From G963663495 sp963663495 (lineage in GTDB: Bacteria; Bacteroidota; Rhodothermia; Rhodothermales; Bin80), in the NCBI GenBank assembly GCA_963663495.1, contig OY760427.1, positions 3,162,001-3,226,000 of the forward strand: a DNA stretch of 64,000 nt. The letters run 5' to 3'. Below, one piece after another: positions 22,201 to 25,977 of this stretch (position 1 is the stretch's first letter; the number at the start of each line of letters is the position of its first letter). Under the pieces are notes generated by a model. That model searched no databases. It saw only the letters and a program-made list of their open reading frames with translations, and had not been told where the DNA came from. The translations under genes were made by a program, and so were the position numbers.

Positions 22201-23712
22201 GCCCCGAAACACCAACCCGGCGCGAACCCCAAAATGCGTCCGTCCCATCGACGCCGTCCACGCCAAGCCGCGAAGCGATACCGTCTCATCCGCCAGCCAG
22301 GACCGGTATTGGCCCGCCAGCCGGCCGAGCGCCTCCGGCGTCCTGGCAGAAAGCGGCAACATGCGTACACGACCCCGCTCCTCCACGACAGGCTCCCGAC
22401 CAGGATACGCCTCCACCAGCACATGCGCATTCGTCCCGGAAAGCCCAAACGAACTCACCGCCCCGCGCATCCGCCGCCCCTTCCGCCGCGGCCACCGCGT
22501 GGACTCCGTCACGACCCGGACCGGCAACTCCCCCCAGGAAATACGCGGATTCGGCTCATCAAAGTGAAGCTGCCGCGCAATCACACCCTCCTCCAGCGCC
22601 AGCACCAGCTTGATCAGCCCCGCTATCCCCGCCGCCTCCTCCAAGTGACCCACATTTGTCTTCACCGAACCCAGCAGCAACGAATCCCCCCGCAACCGTC
22701 CACGCCCGTATACCCCAAGCGCCGCATCCACCTCAACAGGATCCCCCACCGGAGTTCCAGATCCGTGACCCTCAAGATAGTCCACATCCGTCGGAGACCA
22801 ACCCGCCCGCCCCAACGCCTCCTCTATCAGACGCACCTGCGCACTACCGCGCGGCACCGTCAAACCTGCACTCGCCCCGTCCTGGTTCACCGCCGACCCC
22901 CGAATCACTCCCAGAATACGACGCCCGGCCGCCTCCGCCCGAGCAAGCGGCTCAAGCACCACAATCCCGCAACCCTCACCCCGCACATACCCCTGCGCTG
23001 CCGCCGCAAAAGAACGGCACCGACCATCCCCCGCAAGCATGCCACCGTTCGCATATACCTCTGTACGCGTCGGAGAAAGAATCAGATTCACCCCACCCGC
23101 CAGCGCCATATCCGCCTCGCCCCGCTCAAGAGCAAGTATCGCCTGATGCACCGCCACAAGTGACGACGAACTCGCCGTACCAACCGCCAACGCCGGACCC
23201 TCAAACCCCAAGACATAGGCGATACGACCAATCGCCGTACTCGGAGTGTTGCCAATCGCCGCGTAGATGGTCGCAGCCTCGTCGGCAGGAAAACGCTCCC
23301 GGTATCCGCTGTCACCAACACCGGCAAACACACCCGTCCTACTGCCCGCCAGGTCGCCAGGCGAAATAGCGGCATTCTCCAACGCATGCCAGCTTACCTC
23401 AAGAAGAAGCCGGTGCTGCGGATCCATGAGGCGCGCCTCATTGTCCGAAATGCCGAAGAACGCCGCATCAAACCGGTACGGATCCTCAATAAACGCCCCG
23501 TATCTTCGCGGATCCGGCGGGCCCCAATCGTCCCGGAAAAGACACCCGATCCTGCCTCTGCCCGACCCCGGCTCCCCCTCCACAACCGCATCACCACCAG
23601 ATCGCAGAAGCTCGCGGAAACCCTCCAATCCCTCCCCCCCGGGAAACCGACATGCCATCCCCACAATCGCGACGGAGCCTGTCAACATTGGCGTTCGCAC
23701 GGGATCATCCAT
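1..23712 (-). CDS. Giant modular type I polyketide synthase (3' end outside window)
   Basis: One frame is open from the ATG at 23712 to the window edge, giving at least 7,904 codons. An AGAAGG Shine-Dalgarno sequence lies 7 nt before the ATG. Domain order read from motifs is KS-AT-ACP, then three copies of KS-AT-DH-cMT-ER-KR-ACP, the last ending within the KR nucleotide-binding motif at positions 1-30. All active ATs carry GHSVGE and HAFHS, the signature of malonyl-CoA selection, while methyl branches would come from the SAM-dependent cMT domains. Each complete module should therefore add a saturated, alpha-methylated two-carbon unit on its own carrier protein. No thioesterase or other release domain is visible, so release and any tailoring lie to the left of the window. 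Upstream there is only mobile DNA, so this is probably the first gene of its cluster. The gene looks markedly more GC-rich than the right half of the window. Family assignment is certain; the product is inferred. Confidence 0.97.
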   Translation of the reverse strand, partial: MDDPVRTPMLTGSVAIVGMACRFPGGEGLEGFRELLRSGGDAVVEGEPGSGRGRIGCLFRDDWGPPDPRRYGAFIEDPYRFDAAFFGISDNEARLMDPQHRLLLEVSWHALENAAISPGDLAGSRTGVFAGVGDSGYRERFPADEAATIYAAIGNTPSTAIGRIAYVLGFEGPALAVGTASSSSLVAVHQAILALERGEADMALAGGVNLILSPTRTEVYANGGMLAGDGRCRSFAAAAQGYVRGEGCGIVVLEPLARAEAAGRRILGVIRGSAVNQDGASAGLTVPRGSAQVRLIEEALGRAGWSPTDVDYLEGHGSGTPVGDPVEVDAALGVYGRGRLRGDSLLLGSVKTNVGHLEEAAGIAGLIKLVLALEEGVIARQLHFDEPNPRISWGELPVRVVTESTRWPRRKGRRMRGAVSSFGLSGTNAHVLVEAYPGREPVVEERGRVRMLPLSARTPEALGRLAGQYRSWLADETVSLRGLAWTASMGRTHFGVRAGLVFRGTRGLDAALREVEAGERAVHARSSPKVAFVFSGRVFSGHSERWSGMGRMLYRSEAAVREVLDRCDILFREECGGRLLPVMFGEDGPEGGRNAMVWRQPAIYALGCALGALWRKWGICPAVVFGHGIGEVAAAHVAGMLTLEQGMRFAIERGRLMAALPSGGAMGAVFLTAEEAVDRIPELGVGGLAFTADNGEHQVLCGTREQLDKVLGRLEAEGVRTAALPSCEVASVDLADPILDAVEQAGGRMVPVAGSLPFVSSVTGREVRGPEELDGQYWRQQIRQMRFVQAVGALSELGVGILLDVGFRGRAAWLAHGAWPVGARAPVVVPALSGVLEAGEGVYPAVARVWEAGAPVSLSGCFGGERPLRVPAPGYPFEGRRYRIDGSGEGTGDADSAPTGPVEVLPMLRRRSLEALVVREAQSLARLDASPGAEANFFALGLESLQIVDLRNRLNQALGGRYTVSHAEMFAHPSSARLAVHVAHRMATSVRQRPVRQRRGVRSQDPIAVVGIGCRFPGGRGVDEFWRSLAEGRDLITRGRPGGALDGAGARDWGAYLPELDRFDAEFFRIAPVEAELMDPQQRLLLEVSWEAFEAAGIAPGGLRSSRTGVFAAMFTNDYQSLVAESAPGLYRSTGSSFSAAIGRVAYTFGLEGPAIAVDTACSGSLVAIHQAIMCLERGEIDLALAGGVNTILTSQLTDSFAAAGMLAPDGRCKTFDAAANGYVRGEGCGLLVLERLSDARAGGRQVLGLILGSAVNQDGASAGLTVPNGLAQERVIEEALARAGVAPASVDYLEAHGTGTPLGDPIELEAAAAAYGEGREAERPLLVGSVKTNIGHLEAAAGVAGVIKVLLSMREGVLPGSLHYENPNPRLDWKDLPLAVVREATPWTEGQRPQRAAISSFGYSGTNAHIILETPSAPKRERDDPVRAVRVFPLSGTSTAAVRELARRYVRHVRPTGGVPSWLADAAWTAGTGRSHLGRRAAVVFRDVASLKSGLRRTGEGEAVVGAVPGGPVVFLYTGQGSQWTGMGRELYETEPVFRAVLDRCDEVFRQERGASLLKVMFEDATGLLDRTEWTQPALYALESGLTALWASVGVRPDMVFGHSVGEVAAAAAAGAFDLETGMRFATRRGALMGSLPAGGAMAAVFASSDRVRDALLEGVELAADNGTHQVVTGPEAAMDALMQSFEDEGLRVVRLQTSHAFHSALMEPVLAELEVAAPAGSAPSVRLVSNVTGRVLEGAPDGAYWRRQAREPVQFQGAVRTLAALDVGLLLEIGPHSVLGPMAALAWPRAEAPTVIASQQRGGSGDYALAVAGAYEAGLDIAFEGLFVGERRRRVSLPTYPFRGERFWIPPPERLRAEAGHTLLGVRRDSRDGEHSFERQLLSRDPAWLADHRVFGEVVAPGALYAAQVAEALRVTHHEFPFVMEEAVITRPLVLSDADGRLVQVVLGEDRTWVVVSRDGGEQWLTHAEGRWAPIAVAASEPADLGMLQAALVQVDAGLRSGLAGLEYGPAFCGLARLWSGPGEALGEVVLPAGTDHKNLLAHPVLLDACFQVLGGIPDLEGAGGTWLPIGWDRLVLYDALPDRVYCRALYRGEEGGTRRIEFWLYTEAGEEVARIRGFALRQASRAALSGDRMEDALHEVVWREGTAIGLREAAFLAEPQEIAFGLGALEGYLAAKGSDAASLAALGRELEREARRQLLRGFRELGWDPRPGDRFETDALRRGLKVTADHGQLFGRLLSVLEEMGVLVREAAGAWRVTAAVEPPAEAAGPTESIELDVLRRCGESLAEVLRGRADALDLLFGSEPGAASLYRESAAMRAMNRMVAAAVRTAVAGLPEGRPLRVMEIGAGTGATTAALLEVLPEGRTEYTFTDISTAFFPDAERAFVDRGVDLRPRALNIERDPSDQGFAPHGYDLVIAANVLHATRDLGETLVHCRRLLAPSGMLVAVEEANRKVWLDLTFGLLPGWWRFRDAYRTDYALVGPPVWRQALTDSGFAGMSLAEDPSGALVILARGPSEIVNEGGLFVLAGGSGPGAELSEELVEELDRRGCQAVNGPADGDRQAWRRFFESLPGALRGVAYLGGVRQDGAGLAAMELEAELEAVGAGALALVQGMSDAGVSPASGTWFVTRGGQVVGRERKGALPGALLWGFASVVDFEHGDLTPRLLDLDPDASPSACTLADELLFPDRETRVARRGESRLVARLTRFTGRDVLPEEGRWRWAADVSGALDAMRVEAASEDPGPGEVRVRLEAAGVNFHDVMVGMQVVDMDQPLGLEMCGRIVEVGKGVDSYEVGDRVVGFAGGAFGPEVITRAEHIVPAPAGHSAQELATVPVASVTAALAFEYASPGEGARVLIHAGTGGVGHAAIRQAQAAGYEVYATASAPKQEYLRSLGVRAVFDSRSPIYGEQIREATGGAGVEMVLNSLSGEGFIEASLLCLASGGSFVELGKRNIWSAGAMVAARPDVRYHILALDGLVREEPERVGRVLRSVMERIASGQLMSLPLTRWPLAEARAALAELRAARHIGKVVLVPSALAAGRLRADRSYLITGGLGGLGLEVARWLAKAGAGSIVLNGRRRPGDAAAVVVADLRESGADVRIEIADVTDEEAVVGMLGRIDAELPPLAGVIHSVGVLSDAALINQDWERFERVLGPKVLGAWRLHRATLDRELDLFVLFSSLVGVVGNPGQTNYAAANAFLDQLARHRRALGLPGQAVAWGPWSGVGEAEEQRDRIKAQFARLGEEWIAPEQGICALERLLREDIGTSVVARVDWSALPLRAPWLAEVVGREEARSSAAAPDDLLRRLQGRALAERRDELIRFVQEQVVQILRLRIAPSPTAGFFELGMDSLMAVELRNRLNRAFRGAFVVSNTVVFDQPDIARLAEHLAGKLAGVSPARPRVRVLPAARRDDRIAIIGMACRFPGAPDVEAFWERLRSGADLVTRGRPDGLFVDAETEEARPFGAYVEGLDRFDAAFFRIAPVEAEFLDPQQRMLLETSWSALEDAGIAPEGLRGSRTGVYGGVLMSDYHTLMSGPGDESSTNLYRSTGISASTAVGRIAFALGLEGPAITVDTACSSSLVALHQAAVALRGGEADLALAGGVNAILTSTVTRIFGDAGMLAADGRCKTFDAAADGYVRGEGCGMVVLKRLADAEAVGDRVLAVVLGSAVNQDGASAGLTVPNGPAQEHVIEEALARAGVEASSVDYLEAHGTGTELGDPVEVEAAASVYGRGRSTERPLLIGSVKTNVGHLEGAAGVAGLIKAVLAMRSGVIPRHLHFERPNPRMDWDRLPVRVVSEAMPWPEAERPRRAAVSSFGYSGTNAHVVIEGYAEGREPPHIELPALPPLVLSDHLPQINAVRRHRMLPLSAKSADALRQLAGRYEAILSDDTPLADMAWTAGVGRSHFRHRAGLLFSDRASLEVQLKKVGQGAAVSPAEGPVVFLYTGQGSQWTGMGRELYEIEPVFRAILDRCEEVFRQERGASLLKVMFEDATGLLDRTEWTQPALYALESGLTALWASVGVRPDMVFGHSVGEVAAAAAAGAFDLETGMRFATRRGALMGSLPAGGVMAAVFASSDRVRDALLEGVELAADNGTHQVVTGPEAAMDALMQSFEDEGLRVVRLQTSHAFHSALMEPVLAELEVAAPAGSAPSVRLVSNVTGRVLEGAPDGAYWRRQAREPVQFQGAMRTLAAQGAGLLLEVGPHGVLGPMAALAWPRAEAPTVIASQQRGGSGDYALAVAGAYEAGLDIAFEGLFVGERRRRVSLPTYPFRGERFWIPPPERLRVEAGHTLLGVRRDSRDGEHSFERQLLSRDPAWLADHRVFGEVVAPGALYAAQVAEALRVTHHEFPFVMEEAAITRPLVLSDADGRLVQVVLGEDRTWVVVSRDGGEQWLTHAEGRWAPIAVAASEPADLGMLQAALVQVDAGLRSGLAGLEYGPAFCGLARLWSGPGEALGEVVLPAGTDHKNLLAHPVLLDACFQVLGGIPDLEGAGGTWLPIGWDRLVLYDALPDRVYCRALYRGEEGGTRRIEFWLYTEAGEEVARIRGFALRQASRAALSGDRMEDALHEVVWREGTAIGLREAAFLAEPQEIAFGLGALEGYLAAKGSDAASLAALGRELEREARRQLLRGFRELGWDPRPGDRFETDALRRGLKVTADHGQLVGRLLSVLEEMGVLVREAAGAWRVTAAVEPPAEAADAAAGSIEMGVLRRCGDSLAEVLRGRADALDLLFGSEPGAASLYRESPAMQAVNRMVADAVRTAVAGLPEGRPLRVMEIGAGTGATTAALLEILPAGRTEYTFTDISTAFFPDAERAFVDRGVDLRPRALNIERDPSDQGFAPHGYDLVIAANVLHATRDLGETLVHCRRLLAPSGMLVAVEEAKRKVWLDLTFGLLPGWWRFRDAYRTDYALVGPPVWRQALTDSGFAGMSLAEDPSGALVILARGPSEVVKEGGLFVLAGGSGLNSELVEELAEELDRRGCQAALGPAEGGRQAWRRFFESLPGALQGVAYLGGVRQDGAGLSAMELEAELEAVGAGALALVQGMSDAGVSPASGTWFVTRGGQVVHRERSGALAGASLWGFASVVDFEHGDLTPRLLDLDPDASPSACTLADELLFPDRETRVARRGESRLVARLTRFTGRDVLPEEGRWRWAADVSGALDAMRVEAASEDPGPGEVRVRLEAAGVNFHDVMVGMQVVDMDQPLGLEMCGRIVEVGKGVDSYEVGDRVVGFAGGAFGPEVITRAEHIVPAPAGHSAQELATVPVASVTAALAFEYASPGEGARVLIHAGTGGVGHAAIRQAQAAGYEVYATASAPKQEYLRSLGVRAVFDSRSPIYGEQIREATGGAGVEMVLNSLSGEGFIEASLLCLASGGSFVELGKRNIWSAGAMVAARPDVRYHILALDGLVREEPERVGRVLRSVMERIASGQLMSLPLTRWPLAEARAALAELRAARHIGKVVLVPSALAAGRLRADRSYLITGGLGGLGLEVARWLAKAGAGSIVLNGRRPPGDAAAVVVADLRESGADVRIEIADVTDEEAVVGMLGRIDAELPPLAGVIHSVGVLSDAALINQDWERFERVLGPKVLGAWRLHRATLDRELDLFVLFSSLVGVVGNPGQANHAAANAFLDQLARHRRALGLPGQAIAWGAWSGVGEAEEQRARISAHVARLGEVGAFVRLLREDIGASVVARVDWSALPLRAPWLAEMVGREEDHVSVATDDFLGRFGGLSTEERQEDLIRFVQEQVVQILRLRSAPLLTTGFFELGMDSLMAVELRNRLNRAFRGAFVVSNTVVFDQPDIARLAEHLAGKLAGVSPARPRVRVLPAARRDDRIAIIGMACRFPGAPDVEAFWERLRSGADLVTRGRPDGLFVDAETEEARPFGAYVEGLDRFDAAFFRIAPVEAEFLDPQQRMLLETSWSALEDAGIAPEGLRGSRTGVYGGVCSHDYETLIATPGDDSSMNLYRSTGISASAAVGRIAFALGLEGPAITVDTACSSSLVALHQAAVALRGGEADLALAGGVNAVLTLTATRIFRDAGMLAADGHCKTFDAAADGFVRGEGCGMVVLKRLADAEAAGDRILAVVLGSAVNQDGASAGLTVPNGPAQERVIEEALARAGVEASSVDYLEAHGTGTELGDPVEVEAAASVYGRGRSTERLLLIGSVKTNVGHLEAAAGIAGVIKAVLAMRSGVIPRHLHFERPNPRMDWDRLPVRVVSEAMPWPEAERPRRAAVSSFGYSGTNAHVVIEGYAEGREPPHIELPALPPMVLSDHLPQINAVRRHRMLPLSAKSADVLRQLAGRYEAILSDDTPLADMAWTAGVGRSHFRHRAGLLFSDRASLEVQLKKVGQGAAVSPAEGPVVFLYTGQGSQWTGMGRELYETEPVFRAVLDRCDEVFRQERGASLLKVMFEDATGLLDRTEWTQPALYALESGLTALWASVGVRPDMVFGHSVGEVAAAAAAGAFDLETGMRFATRRGALMGSLPAGGAMAAVFASSDRVRDALLEGVELAADNGTHQVVTGPEAAMDALMQSFEDGGLRVVRLQTSHAFHSALMEPVLAELEAAAPAGSAPSVRLVSNVTGRVLEGAPDGAYWRRQAREPVQFQGAVRTLAALDVGLLLEIGPHSVLGPMAALAWPRAEAPTVIASQQRGGSGDYALAVAGAYEAGLDIAFEGLFVGERRRRVSLPTYPFRGERFWIPPPERLRAEAGHTLLGVRRDSRDGEHSFERQLLSRDPAWLADHRVFGEVVAPGALYAAQVAEALRVTHHEFPFVMEEAAITRPLVLSDADGRLVQVVLGEDRTWVVVSRDGGEQWLTHAEGRWAPIAVAASEPADLGMLQAALVQVDAGLRSGLAGLEYGPAFCGLARLWSGPGEALGEVVLPAGTDHKNLLAHPVLLDACFQVLGGIPDLEGAGGTWLPIGWDRLVLYDALPDRVYCRALYRGEEGGTRRIEFWLYTEAGEEVARIQGFALRQASRAALSGDRMEDALHEVVWREGTAIGLREAAFLAEPQEIAFGLGALEGYLEAKGSDAASLAALGRELEREARRQLLRGFRELGWDPRPGDRFETDALRRGLKVTADHGQLFGRLLSVLEEMGVLVREAAGAWRVTAAVEPPAEAAGPTESIELDVLRRCGESLVEVLRGRTDALDLLFGSEPGAASLYRESPTMQAVNRMVADAVRTAVAGLPEGRPLRVMEIGAGTGATTAALLEVLPEGRTEYTFTDISTAFFPDAERTFVDRGVNLRPRALNIERDPSDQGFALHGYDLVIAANVLHATRDLGETLVHCRRLLAPSGMLVAVEEAKRKVWLDLTFGLLPGWWRFRDAYRSDYALVGSSVWRQALTDSGFAGMSLAEDPSGALVILARGPSEIVNEGGLFVLAGGSGLEAELAEELDRRGCQAALGPAEGGRQAWRRFFESLPGALQGVAYLGGVRQDGAGLSAMELEAELEAVGAGALALVQGMSDAGVSPASGTWFVTRGGQVVHRERSGALAGASLWGFASVVDLEHGDLTPRLLDLDPDASPSACTLADELLFPDRETRVARRGESRLVARLTRFTGRDVLPEEGRWRWAADVSGALDAMRVEAASEDPGPGEVRVRLEAAGVNFHDVMVGMQVVDMDQPLGLEMCGRIVEVGKGVDSYEVGDRVVGFAGGAFGPEVITRAEHIVPAPAGHSAQELATVPVASVTAALAFEYASPGEGARVLIHAGTGGVGHAAIRQAQAAGYEVYATASAPKQEYLRSLGVRAVFDSRSPIYGEQIREATGGAGVEMVLNSLSGEGFIEASLLCLASGGSFVELGKRNIWSAGAMVAARPDVRYHILALDGLVREEPERVGRVLRSVMERIASGQLMSLPLTRWPLAEARAALAELRAARHIGKVVLVPSALAAGRLRADRSYLITGGLGGLG
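6240..13480 (-). other. PKS module 3: KS-AT-DH-cMT-ER-KR-ACP, KR Tyr replaced by His
   Basis: Active-site residues read from the sequence are Cys3578 in KS (VDTACSSS), Ser4033 in AT (GHSVGE), DH His4322, the cMT motif EIGAGTG from about 4777, and ACP Ser5772 in GMDSLM. In KR the Ser at 5611 is present, but the expected catalytic Tyr position reads His5624 (QANHAAAN instead of QTNYAAAN in module 2). If the KR is impaired, the beta-keto group would persist and DH and ER would be idle in this round. A subset of PKS KRs may carry His here, so loss of activity is not certain. A short linker before ACP differs in length and sequence from the equivalent region of module 2. Confidence 0.9.
7246..14532 (-). 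repeat. Tandem PKS module repeat, unit B
   Basis: Near-identical to unit A over its full length and to unit C from ER back to the AT start. It carries a 12-bp in-frame insertion near 8805 (pseudo-KR) and a longer ACP-linker segment near 13780-13830 relative to unit A. Confidence 0.9.
13520..20702 (-). other. PKS module 2: KS-AT-DH-cMT-ER-KR-ACP
   Basis: KS2 spans about residues 1005-1425 with active-site Cys1162 in VDTACSGS. AT2 has Ser1605 in GHSVGE and His1704 in HAFHS, predicting malonyl-CoA. DH has His1894 in HRVFGEVVAP and Asp2050 in LLDACFQ. The cMT has a SAM motif EIGAGTG at 2347-2354. A structural pseudo-KR precedes ER, whose nucleotide motif HAGTGGVG lies near 2860. KR has TGGLGGLG near 3050, Ser3182 and Tyr3195, and an LSD sequence suggesting a B-type hydroxyl before dehydration. 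ACP has GMDSLM with Ser3352. All catalytic residues I could check are present. KS2 differs from KS3 and KS4, whereas AT to ACP is nearly identical to modules 3 and 4. Confidence 0.93.
14533..19170 (-). repeat. Tandem PKS module repeat, unit C (partial, AT to ER)
   Basis: Near-identical to unit B at an offset of about 7284-7287. Identity falls away abruptly at about 19170, the N-terminal edge of AT2. KS2 upstream is clearly homologous but diverged. Confidence 0.88.
20713..23676 (-). other. PKS module 1: KS-AT-ACP with defective KS and AT
   Basis: KS spans about residues 13-440, AT about 530-830 and ACP about 905-980. In KS the usual TACSSS reads TASSSS, so the nucleophilic Cys is Ser181; the two catalytic His motifs (EGHGSGT and NVGHLE) remain. 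In AT the GHSxGE motif reads GHGIGE with Gly628 in place of the Ser nucleophile. The catalytic His of the HAFHS motif aligns with Ser731, and the N-terminal GQGSQ motif is disrupted. The ACP is intact, with GLESLQ placing phosphopantetheine on Ser944. Position at the N-terminus and absence of reductive domains suit a loading module, but AT cannot self-load as written. Either the ACP is charged in trans, or the module is a decayed extension module. It is not part of the tandem repeat. Confidence 0.88.
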
Positions 23713-23719
23713 ATAGAAC

Positions 23720-23725
23720 CCTTCT
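23720..23725 (-). promoter_or_regulatory. Ribosome binding site of the PKS gene
   Basis: AGAAGG on the minus strand, 7 nt before the ATG at 23712. It supports this start over the in-frame ATG eight codons downstream. Confidence 0.6.
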
Positions 23726-23799
23726 CAGGATTGAGGCCTATATACGTAAGCGTATGGTGAACTGAATCTTGATTGGAGAGTGGGTTCTGGAGAGCTTAC

Positions 23800-24060
23800 T
23801 CACAGGCTTGAGAACCCAAACCCCAGATCGTACGGTATAGCCTAAACGTACGGTGGAAGGGATGTTTCCGCTGGTAGATTAGTGTAAAGAAAGGACACAA
23901 TCCGTAGCGGCGCATTTTGTGCAGAGTACGGCATCTCCTACGCGCAGTTGAATTATTGGAGGCGCAAGTATCGCTAGGAGACTGCAGCGGATGCTTTGTC
24001 AAGATAGGCAGCGCAGCACCAAGGGAAGCGGCGCAGATTGAGATAGCGCGTCCGGGATGG
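23800..24060 (+). pseudogene. IS66 accessory TnpA relic
   Basis: This stretch upstream of the PKS holds a decayed copy of the sequence at 33855-34110. Both encode, in broken frames, the pattern RT.EEMFPLV.Q followed by an N/YW.RKYR segment typical of IS66 accessory TnpA. This copy has several in-frame stops. It ends near the target duplication of the adjacent tnpB element at 24105. No other gene is visible between the PKS start and 24112. Confidence 0.5.
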
Positions 24061-25369
24061 ACTCTTGGACAGTAACAGACATGAATCGCAGATGGGACGT
24101 AACCCATTTATAGGGAATTATAATACGTGAGTGACCGACTGTACACAGTGAGGCACTAGTATCAATTTCACGGGTCATAGGAGTCGGTAACCCGAACGCC
24201 CCTCGCCGTGCAGCAGCCCCAATCCCGGAGGCCAGTATGTTTGCAGCCGCATTCAGGTCTGCATGATCCGTATGTCTACAGGACATACACGTGAATTTGC
24301 TCTGCGTCTTACGGTTACTCGCTTCTGTGTGCCCACACACAGAACACCGCTGACTGGTATAGGCAGCGGTAACCTTTATCACCTTGCGGCACTTATAGCC
24401 CAGCATCTGATCCAGCTGGCCCCAACCTGTTCGCAGTATCTCACGATTGAGGCCAGACTTCTGTCTGACGTTTGTGCCAAAGCTCTCCATCGTCCCCTTA
24501 GCTGAACATGTCATCGCTTTGATCTTCAGGTCCTCCAGTATCACCGTTGAGGAGCAATTGGCAATACTGCGACTTACCTGGTGGTTCGCATTCTTGAGGA
24601 TATTAGCACGCTTGCGCTGTATGCGGGCGATTCCATGCTTCCGCCTGTTACGACGGTTGGAGCCTTTCTTCTGTCTCGCCAGTCTTCGCTGATGCCGCTT
24701 CAACTTGGCATCAAGACGCTTGGTATCCGGTTGTCTGATAATGCTTGTATCGCCCTCTGTGGAGACCATAGCAACCTGCCAACAATTACGGTCAATGCCT
24801 ACAGCACCGCCGGTATCCTCTATTACAGGTGCCTCCATCCTGTAGCAGATGACAGCATACCCTTTGCCGGCGTTCTTCATTACCGTGGCTTTGACGGGTA
24901 TACCATCAGGGTACGGGTTGCCTCCCCGCCTGCGGAGCGCCATGTATCCCACTTTCGGGATATACAGCTTGCCATCCCGAACCCTTACGTTATCCGGGAT
25001 CGGGAACGAAGGCGTACTACCACGTCTGGAATGGAATCTCGGTTTTCTCTTACCCTCCTTGAAGAATGCCTTCCATGCATCCGCCTGATATTTCAATGTG
25101 TATCTAACAACACCAAAGGAGTATTCAGGTAGCCACTCGACCGTGCGGCGCAGCGCCGTGAACCGCTTCCCCAGCGAGAAGAAGCTTACCGAGGGCGGCT
25201 TCTCTCCAGCCTCTTTCGCTTTCTTGTACGCCTCGCTCTGCTCTGCGAGGATGGCAATCCACACAAACCTACACGCACCCGCTAATCCAGCAAGCTGCTT
25301 GGCGTTACTCCGACTTCCGGGCAACAGCCTGTATGTGATATTGCGGTATGCACTAACCGTTTCGGGCAT
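23999..25369 (-). CDS. tnpB: TnpB RNA-guided nuclease (copy 1, C-terminally extended)
   Basis: The first ~416 residues match the other copies. It has an N-terminal OrfB-type helix-turn-helix region, RuvC Asp in GIDRN, Glu in VILEDLK, a Cys4 zinc ribbon (CSVC and CMSC) and a final Asp in HADL. One extra A in the terminal repeat removes the usual TAA, so translation runs about 40 residues into flanking DNA. Small changes (CWQ for CGQ after motif I, CRHTD for CGHAD) are unique to this copy. The RuvC triad is intact, so activity is possible. The extension probably tells us this copy is no longer under selection. Confidence 0.85.
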   Translation of the reverse strand: MPETVSAYRNITYRLLPGSRSNAKQLAGLAGACRFVWIAILAEQSEAYKKAKEAGEKPPSVSFFSLGKRFTALRRTVEWLPEYSFGVVRYTLKYQADAWKAFFKEGKRKPRFHSRRGSTPSFPIPDNVRVRDGKLYIPKVGYMALRRRGGNPYPDGIPVKATVMKNAGKGYAVICYRMEAPVIEDTGGAVGIDRNCWQVAMVSTEGDTSIIRQPDTKRLDAKLKRHQRRLARQKKGSNRRNRRKHGIARIQRKRANILKNANHQVSRSIANCSSTVILEDLKIKAMTCSAKGTMESFGTNVRQKSGLNREILRTGWGQLDQMLGYKCRKVIKVTAAYTSQRCSVCGHTEASNRKTQSKFTCMSCRHTDHADLNAAANILASGIGAAARRGAFGLPTPMTREIDTSASLCTVGHSRIIIPYKWVTSHLRFMSVTVQESIPDALSQSAPLPLVLRCLS

Positions 25370-25570
25370 GGCACTGTGGTATATAACTCCCTAATATATG
25401 GAAATTATATATCATGCGTACCCACATGTTGAGTTATTTGAAATAATTGCAGTTTTTCGTGAAAAGCGGGAACCGATTATGAAAAACTGGCGAAAGCCAT
25501 CCTGTCTGCACCACCAAAGCATAAAAAGTAACTCCTGCGGAAACGCGTGTCACTCAGCCATATAACTCCC
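24113..25570 (-). mobile_element. Composite tnpB element 1 with 8-bp target duplication
   Basis: The outer ends are GGGAATTATA (one base inserted afterwards) at 24113 and the inverted GGGAGTTATATGGCTGAGT at 25570. CATTTATA occurs directly at 24105-24112 and 25571-25578, a perfect 8-bp target duplication. Internally the element consists of a tnpB unit (24113-25391), an 8-bp spacer and a 171-bp MITE (25400-25570). Terminal inverted repeats plus target duplication are not features of IS200/IS605 transposition. Confidence 0.8.
25400..25570 (-). repeat. IS1595-derived MITE in tnpB element 1
   Basis: One end matches the left end of the IS1595-type element at 38021-38100. The other holds the last ~15 codons of the 54-aa ORF found at 39591-39755 plus the transposon's right inverted repeat. 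It looks like an internal-deletion derivative of that transposon. Confidence 0.75.
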
Positions 25571-25578
25571 CATTTATA

Positions 25579-25977
25579 CGCTTCACTGTCCAGAATCCGC
25601 ATGGATCTCAACAACCCTTGGACTCCGTGGTTGGTGTCACAATCCAATGGGATATAATAGTAAGCAACGTTGCAACCGGATAAGATTCCGCCTTGTGGAA
25701 ATAGCAGAGGAAGCGATTAGGATCCGAAATAATTTTCCGTGACAGCAAGCGGTTTAATGCGGCCGGTCCTGCTGCGACGACCACACAATACAATTTGTGC
25801 TATTGGTCGGGCAGGCGTTTCGAGTTCCGGCGAATTCGCGGCATGTTTTCTTCGCTCAAACAGCATGTACACTGCGTTGACGAGTACGGCATGTGTTGAT
25901 AAGTCTTGGTCCATGTGGTTAGTGCTCCACATTGATGCAGTCGCTACTATCTGAGCATGAACCTGCTGCGAACTCCA
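25579..25977. other. Gene-free stretch
   Basis: About 400 bp without a recognisable gene. Short minus-strand frames of 61 and 71 codons overlap here but resemble nothing I know. It may be the decayed remains of a gene upstream or downstream of the glycosyltransferase. Confidence 0.4.

Noticed and set aside
20713..23712. Standard KSQ loading module
   Set aside because: The residue is Ser, not Gln, and the partner AT lacks both catalytic residues, so the KSQ mechanism cannot be assumed.
24263..25394. Recurrent ORFs antisense to every tnpB copy (80-276 codons)
   Set aside because: They mirror the tnpB codons and vanish or shift with its lesions. Their apparent conservation follows from near-identity of the copies.
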